A DNA stretch of 64,000 nucleotides from Nonomuraea sp. NEAU-A123. GTDB lineage: Bacteria > Actinomycetota > Actinomycetes > Streptosporangiales > Streptosporangiaceae. The notes under the pieces are model-generated. The model was not told where the DNA came from and ran no database searches. It was given only the letters and a program-made list of their open reading frames with translations. The translations under genes and the position numbers were made by a program. Shown piece after piece: positions 34,666-43,724 of this stretch (the stretch's first letter is position 1; each line of letters begins with the position of its first letter). The DNA is taken from the NCBI RefSeq assembly GCF_018603905.1, contig NZ_JAHFZZ010000007.1:62001-126000 (forward strand), given 5' to 3'.

Positions 34666-35052
34666 ATGCCACACCTGACGGTCCGAGTCCTGGAGCCACA
34701 GCTCGAGGGCAACGAATCGGCCCTCATCGCCGCGCTGACCGACGCGGTAGTGGATGTGTACGGCGAGTGGGCGCGCGACGTCGCGGTCATCTACCTCGAT
34801 GGCGTACCCGCCGGGCGGTGGGGCCTGCGGGGCGAGCCGGTCAACGAGGCCGCACCCGCGATCATGTTCGGTATCCGCGAGGCGGCGTTCACCCGTCCCG
34901 ACAGCGGCGAGCTCATTGCCAAGCTCGTGCGAACCGTCACCGACGCCGTCGCCGACGTCCTCGGGGCGCATTTGCGCGACACCATCACGGTCGAGCTCGT
35001 CGCCACCCCGGCCGGCCGCACCGCGCTCGGAGGCGTGATCGTCGACAGCTAG
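34666..35052 (+). CDS. Tautomerase-superfamily protein
   Basis: 128 residues. The N-terminal MPHLTVRV exposes Pro1 after methionine removal, the catalytic base of 4-oxalocrotonate-type tautomerases; two beta-alpha-beta units follow (VAVIYLDGVPAGRWGLRGEP and a C-terminal ITVELVATPAGRTALGGVIV). The gene is divergent from a MarR regulator across an operator-like repeat, so expression is probably induced by a small aromatic or similar ligand (inference). ATG 34666 with AGGAG seven bases upstream. Confidence 0.85.
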   Translation: MPHLTVRVLEPQLEGNESALIAALTDAVVDVYGEWARDVAVIYLDGVPAGRWGLRGEPVNEAAPAIMFGIREAAFTRPDSGELIAKLVRTVTDAVADVLGAHLRDTITVELVATPAGRTALGGVIVDS

Positions 35053-35092
35053 TGCCGTGACCGGAAGCCTTCGCGCGGGTAGCCTCGGGCAA

Positions 35093-35560
35093 ATGATCAC
35101 GAACCGCCCCACGGCGCGCGTCATCCTGGTCGATCCCGCCGACCGCGCGCTGATGTTCCGCTTCGTCCCGCCCGACCCCTGGCCCCGCGAGCCCGCATGG
35201 CACCTTCCCGGCGGCGCGATCGAACCCGGCGAATCAGCGGTGGAAGCGGCGTGTCGCGAGGCTCACGAAGAGACCGGCTTCGTTATCACGCCCCACGACC
35301 TGGGCGAACCGGTGGCAGTCAACGCGGGAGAGTGGTCCATCCGGGGAAGCCGCTACTACACCGTGCATACGTACTTCTTCGCCCGGGTCCCATTGGGGGA
35401 AATTTCCGGATCTGGAGATGACGGATTCGGGCACCGATGGTGGACCGCGGCCGAGCTCGACTCGACCACGGAGCGGGTCTTTCCGCCCGGGCTGGCCGTA
35501 CTGCTGAAAGACCTGCTCCAAGGAGTCCGGCACGAGCGGCTCGTCACTCTCGACTGGTGA
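35093..35560 (+). CDS. Nudix hydrolase
   Basis: 155 residues from ATG 35093. A perfect Nudix box: GGAIEPGESAVEAACREAHE followed by ETGFV, meeting G-x5-E-x7-RE-U-x-EE-x-G-U. Flanking strands (ARVILVDPADRALMFRF; HRWWTAAEL) are typical of MutT-like proteins of actinomycetes. Substrate not predictable. An in-frame GTG at 35057 lies just after the tautomerase stop but has no ribosome site. Confidence 0.9.
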   Translation: MITNRPTARVILVDPADRALMFRFVPPDPWPREPAWHLPGGAIEPGESAVEAACREAHEETGFVITPHDLGEPVAVNAGEWSIRGSRYYTVHTYFFARVPLGEISGSGDDGFGHRWWTAAELDSTTERVFPPGLAVLLKDLLQGVRHERLVTLDW

Positions 35561-35818
35561 AGCCGCGCAGCGTGCCTCTAGCCCGGCGAAGGTTTCCGGC
35601 GGCACTGGCTCGCTTTCCGCACCGTGAGTGGTCTTCAGTGGAGATCGCGTGGATCAATATCAAGGAGATCCAGGAGTTGGAGGTCGGTGGGGTGCGGGTC
35701 AAGCCGATCTTCAATCGCCTCGACCTGCGGAAAGCGTGGCTGGCGGGTCTGCTACTGACAACAGGGGAGGCTGCTACCGGCAGTAGTCAGCCCGGTCCGG
35801 ATCCTTTGTGGAAGTACG
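35561..35818. other. Gap with possible coding remnant
   Basis: No intact gene. A plus-strand frame from about 35638 reads VEIAWINIKEIQELEVGGVRV then KPIFNRLDLRKAWLAGLL, gene-like but without a clear start or known family; it runs on into the antisense of the XRE gene. It may be a small decayed gene. Confidence 0.3.
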
Positions 35819-36052
35819 TCAAGCGGACCGCTCCCCGATCCGCGGAAAAGGGGTGGTGGAGAAGACGATCTCGACCGACACCTCGAAGTATTCGGCGATC
35901 CGCAGCGCCAGGTAGAGGCTCGGGCTGTACTCGCCGCGCTCCAGATACCCCACTGTCTGGTAATGCACGCCGAGAGCGTCGGCGAGCTGCCTGCGGGTGA
36001 CACCGCGTTCGGCGCGCAGCAACGCGATGCGGTTGTAGACGATCTCGCTCAT
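35819..36052 (-). CDS. Small XRE-family helix-turn-helix regulator
   Basis: 77 residues, nearly all one Cro/C1 HTH: NRIALLRAERGVTRRQLADA, LGVHYQTVGYLERGEYSPSL, then a short helix and tail. Proteins of this size usually control adjacent genes. It follows the ABC permease gene on the same strand with a 22-base gap, so it is likely part of the exporter operon and may bind the TAGTAG/CTACTA sites upstream of it. Confidence 0.88.
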   Translation of the reverse strand: MSEIVYNRIALLRAERGVTRRQLADALGVHYQTVGYLERGEYSPSLYLALRIAEYFEVSVEIVFSTTPFPRIGERSA

Positions 36053-36074
36053 CGCCGCCTATCTTCTCAGCCGA

Positions 36075-36929
36075 TCAGCCGATACGTTGCAGTGCTCGGT
36101 CGCGGCGCAGCTGCATCAGCGAGCCGGCCTCGCGCCGGGCCATCCTGCGCAGGATCGGTGGCGCCAGCAGCAGGCCGGCCACGGACCAGGCACCGAGTAC
36201 GCCGATCGTCTCCAGGGTGTGCCAGGAGCCGCCGATCTCCGCGGCCGCGGCGGAGGCGGGCGACAGCGCCGAGCGCATCCCGAGCCCCAGCCAGTACAGC
36301 GGGAACACGTGCGCCAGTGCCTGCAGCCAGCCCGCCAGTGCCGTCAGCGGGTAGAAGATCCCGGAGATGGCGGTGAGGCCGCCGACGGCGAGCATCGACA
36401 GCCCGGCAACCGTCTGCGGGCTGTTGGCCAGCGAGCCGACGATCGCGCCCAGCGGCAGGGTGGCCAGCAGCCCGAGAAGGATCACCCAGGCCATGGTCAG
36501 CCAGCCGCCCGGCCCGGTACGCGTCAGCGACGGCACAAGGAACAGCCCGGCCACGAGCACGATCAGCACGCTGATCACGGTGGTGAGCGACACCGACACG
36601 ATGCGGCCGACCAGATAGCCGACCATGCCCTGCGGCAGGGCCTTGGCCCGCAGCAGCGTGCCGTCCTCCCGTTCGACGGCCAGCGAGCCGACCGCGCCGA
36701 GCAGGGCGTTGAAGGCGGTCAGCATGCCGAGGACGCTCGGCAGGGTGACCGCGGCCAGCGAGAGGGACGTGCCGGGCAGCGTCGCGTCCCGCTGGAAGTA
36801 CATCACGACGACCAAGGCGACCGAGGTGACGGCGGTGAAGCCGATGTCCTGCGGGTTGACCACGGAATTCTTGAACTCCGTCCAGCCTCGCGACACCCCG
36901 AGCCGGGCGGCGTGCAGCGTGGGGTTCAT
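36075..36929 (-). CDS. ABC-2 type transporter permease
   Basis: 284 residues with six predicted membrane helices (around 28-46, 58-80, 108-132, 142-165, 172-195, 240-260) and the ABC-2 pattern: LAVEREDGTLLRAKALP in the first cytoplasmic loop and a SGIFYPLTALAGWLQALAHVFPLYW segment before the last helices. Its ATG overlaps the ATPase stop (ATGA), so the two form one exporter. Substrate unknown; relatives export drugs or lipids. Confidence 0.92.
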   Translation of the reverse strand: MNPTLHAARLGVSRGWTEFKNSVVNPQDIGFTAVTSVALVVVMYFQRDATLPGTSLSLAAVTLPSVLGMLTAFNALLGAVGSLAVEREDGTLLRAKALPQGMVGYLVGRIVSVSLTTVISVLIVLVAGLFLVPSLTRTGPGGWLTMAWVILLGLLATLPLGAIVGSLANSPQTVAGLSMLAVGGLTAISGIFYPLTALAGWLQALAHVFPLYWLGLGMRSALSPASAAAAEIGGSWHTLETIGVLGAWSVAGLLLAPPILRRMARREAGSLMQLRRDRALQRIG

Positions 36930-37849
36930 CCTTCGTCCCTCCTGACGATCGCCATGTAGGTGTCCTCGAGCGTCGCCCGCCGTACCTCCAGATCGCCGAT
37001 CTCCTCGCCGTGCTGCGCGAACAGGTCGCGGACGAAGCCCGTGGCGTCGTCGGTGGCGTGGACGAAGTGCTCGCCGCCGACGCTCCAGCGCACCTGCGCA
37101 TCGCGGGAGACCTGCCGGGCCAGGCGGTCGGCGCTGCCGTCGGCGACGATCTTCCCGTCGGCCAGGATGAGGATCCGGTCGGCGAGCTTCTCGGCCTCGT
37201 CCAGGTCGTGGGTGGTGAGCAGGATGGTGGTGTCGTCGAGGTCCGACAGCCGGTGCACGAGGTCGTGGAAGTCGCGGCGGGCCTGCGGGTCGAACCCGGC
37301 GGTGGGCTCGTCGAGGAACAGCACGTCAGGGCGCCCGACGATGCCGATGGCGACGTCGAGGCGGCGGCGCTGGCCGCCGGAGAGCCGGGCGACCCGCTTG
37401 TCGGCGTGTTCGGTGAGGCCGACGGCGGCCATCAGCTCATCGGTCGGGAGCGGGCGGATCCTGCCCTCGTCCGAGTACGGCGCGTAGTAGCGGCCGAAGT
37501 GGTCGAGCAGGTGGCGGACCCGCCAGCGGCCGTGGTCGCGCCACGACTGCAGCACCACGCCGAGCCGGGCCCGCCACCGCTCGTCGCCGTGGGCCGGGTC
37601 GGTGCCGAGCACGCGTGCGTCGCCGCCGGAGCGTACCCGGAAGCCCTCGAGGATCTCGATCGTGGTCGTCTTGCCCGCGCCGTTCGGGCCGAGCAGCGCG
37701 ATCACCTCACCCGAGCGCACGGTGAAGTCGACGCCCTGGAGCACCTCCACCGGCCCATAGCGCATGCGCAGATCACGGACCTCGATGACGGCGGAATCCG
37801 CCGGGTCCGCTAACCCGGAGCCCTCATCCAGCTCCCTCATGACCTTCAT
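36926..37849 (-). CDS. ABC transporter ATP-binding protein (drug/lipid exporter type)
   Basis: 307 residues: Walker A GPNGAGKT, Q-loop GVVLQSWRD, signature LSGGQRRRLD, Walker B VLFLDEPTAGFDPQ, H-loop LLTTHDL, then a DUF4162-like C-terminal region (VRWSVGGEHFVHATDD through LEDTYMAIVRRDE) usual in CcmA/DrrA-like ATPases. ATG 37849 with GGAGG five bases upstream. Works with the permease it overlaps. An inverted repeat 14-27 bases upstream suggests tight repression. Confidence 0.95.
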   Translation of the reverse strand: MKVMRELDEGSGLADPADSAVIEVRDLRMRYGPVEVLQGVDFTVRSGEVIALLGPNGAGKTTTIEILEGFRVRSGGDARVLGTDPAHGDERWRARLGVVLQSWRDHGRWRVRHLLDHFGRYYAPYSDEGRIRPLPTDELMAAVGLTEHADKRVARLSGGQRRRLDVAIGIVGRPDVLFLDEPTAGFDPQARRDFHDLVHRLSDLDDTTILLTTHDLDEAEKLADRILILADGKIVADGSADRLARQVSRDAQVRWSVGGEHFVHATDDATGFVRDLFAQHGEEIGDLEVRRATLEDTYMAIVRRDEG

Positions 37850-37862
37850 CAGATCCTCCCGA

Positions 37863-37896
37863 TAGTAGGTCTACTACATTGATAGCACGCCTACTA
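37863..37896. promoter_or_regulatory. TAGTAG/CTACTA inverted repeat upstream of ABC operon
   Basis: TAGTAG-GT-CTACTA (37863-37876) is a perfect inverted repeat and a third half-site CCTACTA follows at 37890-37896. It lies directly upstream of the ABC ribosome site, so a bound protein would block the operon's promoter. The small XRE regulator encoded at the end of the operon is a candidate binder. Confidence 0.55.
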
Positions 37897-37990
37897 CCGA
37901 TTGCAAGAGAAGTGCGATGACCGCTTGCAAGCGAATAGTAAGTGTCACCCGATACGGTCGGATTCGCCCGTAGCGGAAGAGGAAGGTGCA

Positions 37991-39562
37991 ATGTCACGAC
38001 CCAGAGAGGCATTGATCCAGGCAGGTCAGGGCATAGCCCAAGCGGTCGTTCAAGGCGGTGACGTACGTCAAGCCGTCGGCCAGGCCGTGAACCAGGCGGG
38101 CCAGTGGACCGGTCAGGCCCAGGGCTTCACGCTCAACCCGTACGACTTCGCGGCCGCCCGTGACGGCGGCGTGTCGGTGGGCACGCTGATCGAGGCCCGG
38201 ACGGCGTCGCTGAACGAGGCCGGCGAGATCATCAACCGCAGCTTCGCCGAGAACGGCATGCACGTGATCTCGCCGGTGGTGATCCCCAAGGGAACCACCG
38301 CGAAGGTGGTCGTGCCGCTGGGCATCCTGGTGGTGCTCGGCCTGATCGGCGCGCTCGGCAACGTCATACCCCGAACCGACGTGTTCTTCGGCCCGCACTA
38401 CTGGGTCGTGCTGATCCTGGCGGCCGCCTTCCTGTGGTGGCGGCGCAGCGTGGTGATGGTGCCCGAGGGCTGCAAGGCGCTGATCACCAAGTTCGGCAAA
38501 CTGGTGCAGATCGCCGACCCCGGGCGGGTGACGCTGTTCAACCCGTGGAAGCGGGTCAGCTACATCGTCAACACCACCCGCGAGTACCCGTTCAACGCCC
38601 CCATCAGCGAGGCCCCCACCCAGCAGGGCGTCAAGGCGAGCGTCGACCTGTTCCTGCAGTTCAGGATCGAGAACCCGGCGGAGTTCATCTTCGTGCTCGG
38701 CTCGGTCAGCGGCTTCCAGTCCAAGCTGCAGAACGCCATCAGCGAGGTCACCCGCTCACTCATCTACGCCCAGCGGGCCGAGGACATCTACGACCTGGTG
38801 GGCGAGAGCACGCTGGGCATGCTGGACAACCTCAACCAGCAGTTCCTGCCCGCCGTACGGCTCACCGACGTGAACATCACGCACGCCGAGCCGTCGAGCC
38901 AGGAGTACCGGATGGACCTGGCCGCGCCTGAGATGGTGCGCGTCGCCAAGGAGGCCTACACCTACGAGTACGAGCTGCAACTGCGCAAGGAGCAGAACGA
39001 GGGCGACCTGATCAAGGAGCTGGCCGGGCTGCAGGAGACGCTGAGCGCGATCCAGGCGGAGATCGCCGGCTACCAGGCGCGCATGGACACGGCGCTGGAG
39101 CGGGCATCCCACCAGGCCAAGGCGCAGGCCAGGCAGCGCCTGGTCGAGGCGGAGTCCTCCGCCAACGCCAACTCGGCGCTGCTGGAGGCGCAGGCGCTGG
39201 ACATCAGGGCGCTCAGCGCGGCCGAGGCGCCGGAGATCCTCGACTACCGCTTCCAGCAGGACCTGCTGGACAAGCTGGAGTCGGTCGCGACCCGGCTGCC
39301 GCAGGTGGTGCAGGTGGGCGAGCACACCGACATCGACTTCCTGGCGCTGGCCCAGCAACTGGTCGGCGGCAAGGGGGCGGCGCTGTTCTCGGCCGAGGAC
39401 ATGGCCGCCATCCGGGGCCGGCTGGGCGAGATCGGCAAGCGCGTGGAGGACAGGGAGGCGGAGATCACCGAACTGCTCAGGAAGGTCGCCGAAGAGGTGA
39501 CCGAGGCGCCCGAGCCCGAACTGGCCGCCGCACTGCCGACCATCGAGGGTGAGGTCCGATGA
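37991..39562 (+). CDS. SPFH/band-7 domain membrane protein (first of a pair)
   Basis: 523 residues. A 100-residue cytoplasmic leader (QAVVQGGDVRQAVGQAVNQA), two close membrane helices (about 105-125 and 137-150), an SPFH domain (152-300; VVMVPEGCKALITKFGKLVQ, EYPFNAPISEAPTQQGVKAS) and a long helical stretch (335-440) rich in Ala/Gln/Glu typical of flotillin/stomatin oligomers. Such proteins scaffold membrane microdomains. ATG 37991 is supported by GGAAGG upstream. Coupled by ATGA to a second SPFH gene, then Spo0M. Confidence 0.88.
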   Translation: MSRPREALIQAGQGIAQAVVQGGDVRQAVGQAVNQAGQWTGQAQGFTLNPYDFAAARDGGVSVGTLIEARTASLNEAGEIINRSFAENGMHVISPVVIPKGTTAKVVVPLGILVVLGLIGALGNVIPRTDVFFGPHYWVVLILAAAFLWWRRSVVMVPEGCKALITKFGKLVQIADPGRVTLFNPWKRVSYIVNTTREYPFNAPISEAPTQQGVKASVDLFLQFRIENPAEFIFVLGSVSGFQSKLQNAISEVTRSLIYAQRAEDIYDLVGESTLGMLDNLNQQFLPAVRLTDVNITHAEPSSQEYRMDLAAPEMVRVAKEAYTYEYELQLRKEQNEGDLIKELAGLQETLSAIQAEIAGYQARMDTALERASHQAKAQARQRLVEAESSANANSALLEAQALDIRALSAAEAPEILDYRFQQDLLDKLESVATRLPQVVQVGEHTDIDFLALAQQLVGGKGAALFSAEDMAAIRGRLGEIGKRVEDREAEITELLRKVAEEVTEAPEPELAAALPTIEGEVR

Positions 39563-40788
39563 GCCGCGAGTTCTCGAAGATCAAGGAGTCGCTGGCCTCC
39601 TGGTCCGACATCCGCCAGCTATTGCGCGGCGGCGAGCAGGGCCAGCTCGTGCCCGTCGTGATCCCCAAGGACCGGCGCGGCTTCGCCTGGATGACACTGA
39701 TCTTCGTCGCCGTCTATTTCGCCGGAATGGCGGCGATGGGCAACCTCGTCATGACGGCCTCGCTGGCCGCGGTGTTCTTCCTGGCCGTCGCGCTGGTCTG
39801 GATGTGGCGCCGGGCGATCATCGAGATCGAGGAGGGCACCACGGGCGTACGCAGCCGCTGGGGCGCCATCACCGGCACGCTCCCGCCGGGCCGCCACTAC
39901 CTGTGGCTGCCGTGGGACCGGGTGGACGCGGTCGTCGACACCTCCACCGAGATCCCGTACTCGGCGCCGATCGTGGCCTGCCCGACGGCCGAGAACGTGC
40001 CGCTGAAGTCGATCGAGTTCTTCCTCAAGTTCCGCATCGTGGACCCGGTCGCGTTCGTCCGCACGATCGGCGCGGGCAACTTCGACCTGGTGCTGTCGAG
40101 CGCCGTACAGGACGCGATCAGGCAGCGCAGCCGCCGGGTCAACACCGAGCGCGCGTACGACCTGCGCGGCTCCGACGTGGGCGACATGCAGGAGGCGCTC
40201 AACCGCCAGCTCGGCCGCTACGGCGTGCGCATCACCGGCGCCAACATCCCCGACGTGCAGCTGCCGGACCAGTACCAGCAGCACCTGGCCACCCGCGAGA
40301 AGGTGGCCAAGGAGCTGTCGGCCTACGAGCGCGAGTGGGAGCTGACCCGCAAGCGCCGCATCGACACCCTGCTCATGGAGATCGAGCGGTCCAAGAAGAC
40401 CCGTGACGCCCGCGTGGTCGAGGTCAAGGCCGCGCACAACACCGCGCGCAAGGACGTCGCGCGCATGCTGGAAGAACAGGCGACGGAGGCGCAGCGGGTG
40501 CGCTGGGAGATCGAGGCCCGCGGCCGCGCCGAGCTGACCTCCGCCGAGAACGAGGCCAAGGCCCTGCGCAGGCTGGCCGCCTCCTACCGTGACAACCGGG
40601 CCGTGCTGCAGTACGAGCTGGCCCGCAGGCGCCTCGACGTGGGCGCCAAACTGGCGGAGAACGCCCCTCAGCCGCTGGTGGTCCGCACCCAGCAGGGATC
40701 CGGCGACTCCGCACTGTCGACCTTGCTCCTGGCCCAGTTGCTCCCCCGCTTCACGGGCCATCACAACGGAGAGACCCCCAGGTCATAG
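39559..40788 (+). CDS. SPFH/band-7 domain membrane protein (second of a pair)
   Basis: 409 residues. Two membrane helices (41-83, WMTLIFVAVYFAGMAAMGNL and TASLAAVFFLAVALVWMW), SPFH domain (86-230; IIEIEEGTTGVRSRWGAITG, VVDTSTEIPYSAPIVACPTA), then a charged helical arm (235-360; EWELTRKRRIDTLLMEIERS). The start overlaps the first SPFH stop, so the two are made together and probably form a hetero-oligomer. Paired SPFH plus Spo0M operons appear to be an actinobacterial arrangement of unknown purpose. Confidence 0.87.
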   Translation: MSREFSKIKESLASWSDIRQLLRGGEQGQLVPVVIPKDRRGFAWMTLIFVAVYFAGMAAMGNLVMTASLAAVFFLAVALVWMWRRAIIEIEEGTTGVRSRWGAITGTLPPGRHYLWLPWDRVDAVVDTSTEIPYSAPIVACPTAENVPLKSIEFFLKFRIVDPVAFVRTIGAGNFDLVLSSAVQDAIRQRSRRVNTERAYDLRGSDVGDMQEALNRQLGRYGVRITGANIPDVQLPDQYQQHLATREKVAKELSAYEREWELTRKRRIDTLLMEIERSKKTRDARVVEVKAAHNTARKDVARMLEEQATEAQRVRWEIEARGRAELTSAENEAKALRRLAASYRDNRAVLQYELARRRLDVGAKLAENAPQPLVVRTQQGSGDSALSTLLLAQLLPRFTGHHNGETPRS

Positions 40789-40798
40789 GAGAACCCCC

Positions 40799-41572
40799 AT
40801 GGTGTTTCGCAAACTGATGGCCGCGTTCGGCGCGGGCGTCGAAGTAGACACGGTGCTGACCGACAGCGGTGTACGGCCCGGCCAGGCGTTGCGCGGCGTG
40901 GTGCACTTCCGCGGCGGCGGCGCCGACTACAAGGTCGAGGGCATCTACCTCGACCTGACCGCGGTGGTCGAGGTGGAGCGCGGCGACGAGGAGTACAAGA
41001 CCAGCTACGGCTTCCTGCGCCAGCAGGTCGCTGGGACCTTCCAGCTCACCGCCGGCGCGCAGCACAGCCAGCCGTTCGAGATCGTCATCCCGTGGGAGAC
41101 GCCGATCAGCGCCATCGGCGGCCACCCGCTGCACGGCATGCGGCTGGGCGTGCAGACGGAGCTGGCGCTGGCCGGCGCGATGGACAAGGGCGACCTCGAC
41201 CCGCTGTTCGTCAACCCGCTGCCCGCGCAGGAGCACGTCCTCGCCGCGCTCGACCGCCTGGGCTTCGGTTTCAAGAAGGCCGACCTCGAACGCGGCACGC
41301 TGCGCGGCTCGACGATGCCGTTCTTCCAGGAGATCGAGTACTACGCGGGCGGGCAGTGGCGGCGGCACTTCAATGAGCTGGAGCTGACGTTCATCGCCGG
41401 GCCGCGGCAGATGGACGTCATCCTGGAGGCCGACAAGCGCGGCGGCTTCCTGACCTCCAGCCATGACGCCTACAACCGGTTCACGGTCCGTTATGACGAC
41501 CATCCGGGCTCGGCGGACCAGGCGCTGCAGCACGCCCTGGAGCAGATGGCCCGCCGCCGCGGCTGGCTATAA
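40799..41572 (+). CDS. spo0M: Spo0M-family (arrestin-like) protein
   Basis: 257 residues from ATG 40799 (AGGAG seven bases upstream). Spo0M N-terminal signature MVFRKLMAAFGAGVEVDTVL, then two beta-sandwich arrestin-like halves (VRPGQALRGVVHFRGGGADY, and FEIVIPWETPISAIGG) and the C-terminal FTVRYDDHPGSADQALQHAL helix. In Bacillus, Spo0M influences sporulation and cell shape. Here it ends the SPFH operon; a scaffold or adaptor function at SPFH membrane patches is inference. Confidence 0.93.
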   Translation: MVFRKLMAAFGAGVEVDTVLTDSGVRPGQALRGVVHFRGGGADYKVEGIYLDLTAVVEVERGDEEYKTSYGFLRQQVAGTFQLTAGAQHSQPFEIVIPWETPISAIGGHPLHGMRLGVQTELALAGAMDKGDLDPLFVNPLPAQEHVLAALDRLGFGFKKADLERGTLRGSTMPFFQEIEYYAGGQWRRHFNELELTFIAGPRQMDVILEADKRGGFLTSSHDAYNRFTVRYDDHPGSADQALQHALEQMARRRGWL

Positions 41573-41575
41573 GCC

Positions 41576-41618
41576 CTGACACCCAGCCGCCGGCGTCTTG
41601 AGGGCGGCTGGGTGTCAG
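41576..41618. terminator. Perfect bidirectional hairpin terminator
   Basis: CTGACACCCAGCCGCC (41576-41591) pairs exactly with 41603-41618 over 16 bp around an 11-base loop. It begins 3 bases after the Spo0M stop and overlaps the last codon of the convergent PIG-L gene (stop at 41615), so it ends transcription from both sides. No U-tract, as is common in high-GC actinomycetes. Confidence 0.85.
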
Positions 41619-42517
41619 TGCCGACGGCCGTGGTCGTTGATCTTGTACATGCGTTCGAACCAGGCCCCGTAATGCCAGCCGGACCTCGCCCGGTAGTCGT
41701 GGCTCCGGTAGACGCCGAAGATCTCGCGCTTGAGCTCGCGCATCCGCCACGGCACGTTCGGCGCCCAGACCGTCATCGGGTAGCCCCGGTAGGCCACCAG
41801 GCGCACCTGCGAGTCCGCGGCGGCGGCGGCCGCGAAGCGGGCGGAGGCCACGTGGTCGGGATGGTCGCACATGCGGCAGCGGGACGGCGGGTCCGGGTCG
41901 AGCGTGCGGACCACGTTCGCGTGGTACTTGCGGTAGATGGCCCGCAGCAGCCGCACCACGTCCTCCCGGCTCACGCACGGCCGGTCGGCGCCGCCGAAGA
42001 GGTGCACGCAGCTCCGGCCCGCCCATAACCGGGTCAGCGCGTCACGGCCGCCGTCGGCGCGCGGATCGCCGCCGTCCGGCAGCCCGGCGAAGATCAGCAG
42101 GACCCGTGGCCGCTCGACCAGGGAGTCCACCTGGACGGCCAGCCGCCCGGCCGTCATCATCGTGGTGCGCCACGCGTTGCGCACCCCCGCCAGGTGGGCG
42201 TACGCGGCGCGCAGGCCCTCCACACGGTCGTGCGCGTACACGAGCGGATCATGGTGGTCGTCCAGCCCCGCGGTGCCCTCGCCCGCGGTGAGGTAGACGG
42301 TGACGCTCGGCCGTTCGCCCCGCACCCCGCCGTACAGGTCGGGGCTCATGAACAGCAGGTCGTCGTCCGGATGGGCGACGACCTGGACGAACCGCTCCCC
42401 CAGCACCGATTCGTCGGACGGCGCGGTGGCGATGGCCGGCGGCACCGGGCACCCCGTGTAGACGACCAGCGTCATCGCCAGAGAAACCGCACGAAAGCTC
42501 GCTAAAAATCCCCTCAT
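41615..42517 (-). CDS. Secreted PIG-L family deacetylase
   Basis: 300 residues. Signal peptide about 1-32 (SLAMTLVVYTGCPVPPAIATA; the TGC could be a weak lipobox). Zinc-binding motif VVAHPDDDLLF with H49, D51, D52 and the second motif DHPDHVASARF, both diagnostic of the GlcNAc-PI/mycothiol deacetylase family (LmbE). Being exported, it probably deacetylates an external N-acetyl sugar rather than mycothiol precursor. No neighbour indicates a pathway. Ends inside the 16-bp terminator. Confidence 0.9.
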   Translation of the reverse strand: MRGFLASFRAVSLAMTLVVYTGCPVPPAIATAPSDESVLGERFVQVVAHPDDDLLFMSPDLYGGVRGERPSVTVYLTAGEGTAGLDDHHDPLVYAHDRVEGLRAAYAHLAGVRNAWRTTMMTAGRLAVQVDSLVERPRVLLIFAGLPDGGDPRADGGRDALTRLWAGRSCVHLFGGADRPCVSREDVVRLLRAIYRKYHANVVRTLDPDPPSRCRMCDHPDHVASARFAAAAAADSQVRLVAYRGYPMTVWAPNVPWRMRELKREIFGVYRSHDYRARSGWHYGAWFERMYKINDHGRRH

Positions 42518-42683
42518 TCCCCACCCCCGTGGGGCAAGCGTAAAGATCTAGCGATCTCCACGCCTTACCTATTAGGGGGAGATGTCAGGTCATCCCAGGG
42601 GAGGAGGCATGCTCTTTCCGCGCGCTTGTAGCGGTCGTTACCATGATTGCGGAACTGTCTGATCGTCGGATGCGGGGCAAGCG

Positions 42684-43724
42684 ATGGCACGGTTCACGGC
42701 GGCGCTGAAGCGGATCGCCCCATGGGCGGCCCAGAACGCCGACGGTGCGATCGCGCTCGGTCTGGCCATCGTGGTCGGTGTGCTCGGCATCATGCCCGAC
42801 ACGATCTTCGGCAAGGACGGCGACGACGTCCAGAAACAGCTTGTCAGCGCCGCGACCCTGGTGATCCTGGCGCTGGTGGCCACCGCGCTGCTCCGCGACC
42901 GGGCGCGCCAGGCGCCGCTGGAGGAGACCGTCACCTCCGGCGCGCTCGCCCAGTTGCCCGTGCGCCTGGCCCGGCTCGAGGAGATCGAGAGCCTGGTCAC
43001 CGGCACCCGGCGGGCACTCGACTCACTCCAGTTGGTCAGGGTGCTCGGCAGCCGGCAGGAGATCGCGCAGGCGCACGCCGACGCCCGCAAGGACACCACG
43101 AGGTGGAGCTTCAAGGGCGGCACTGGCACCTACCTGCGCGCGGTCACCCTGCCCGAGTGCGTGGCGGCGGCCAGGAAGGTCAAGCGCCACCTCACGGTCA
43201 GGATCGAGATCGTCGACCCGTCCAACGTCGAGGTGTGCGAGACCTACGCCCACTACCGCCGCTCCCTGTCCGACGTGCCCGACGGCACCGGCGAGACATG
43301 GACGGCCGACCGGGCCAGGAAGGAGTCGTACGCCACGATCCTGGCCGCCTTCTGGCACCGCCAGCGCTACGGGCTGCTCGACATCGGCATCGGCCTGTCG
43401 TCCACGATGACGACGTTCCGCTGGGACCTGTCGACCACCCGCCTGATCATGACGGTCGAGGACCCCAACCGGGCGATGACCGCGCTGGCCGGCACCTTCT
43501 ACTTCGAGAACTGCGACACCGAGCTACGGCTCAGCTTCGAGCAGGCGCGGCTGGTGCCGCTGGAGATGTACAAGAAGGTGCAGCTGAGCGACGAGCCCAC
43601 CGTCGAGGAGGTGCAGGAGCTGTTCACCCGGATCTCCATCCCGCTGCCCAGGTCCTACGACGACCGCGACGTCGTCGACATCGCCCGCAAGGCGCTGCGC
43701 GCCAGGAATCCGTACGACTCATGA
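42684..43724 (+). CDS. Two-helix membrane protein of unknown function
   Basis: 346 residues. Two membrane helices near the N terminus (about 21-42, GAIALGLAIVVGVLGIM, and 52-70, LVSAATLVILALVATALL), a coiled segment, then a soluble domain (115-346) that begins VRVLGSRQEIAQAHADARKD and contains TTRWSFKGGTGTYLRAVTLP and IEIVDPSNVEVCETYAHYR. This layout resembles sensor-type membrane proteins found with signalling enzymes, but no family was recognised. The stop overlaps the cupin gene by ATGA, and an IMPase follows, giving a three-gene operon. Confidence 0.75.
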   Translation: MARFTAALKRIAPWAAQNADGAIALGLAIVVGVLGIMPDTIFGKDGDDVQKQLVSAATLVILALVATALLRDRARQAPLEETVTSGALAQLPVRLARLEEIESLVTGTRRALDSLQLVRVLGSRQEIAQAHADARKDTTRWSFKGGTGTYLRAVTLPECVAAARKVKRHLTVRIEIVDPSNVEVCETYAHYRRSLSDVPDGTGETWTADRARKESYATILAAFWHRQRYGLLDIGIGLSSTMTTFRWDLSTTRLIMTVEDPNRAMTALAGTFYFENCDTELRLSFEQARLVPLEMYKKVQLSDEPTVEEVQELFTRISIPLPRSYDDRDVVDIARKALRARNPYDS

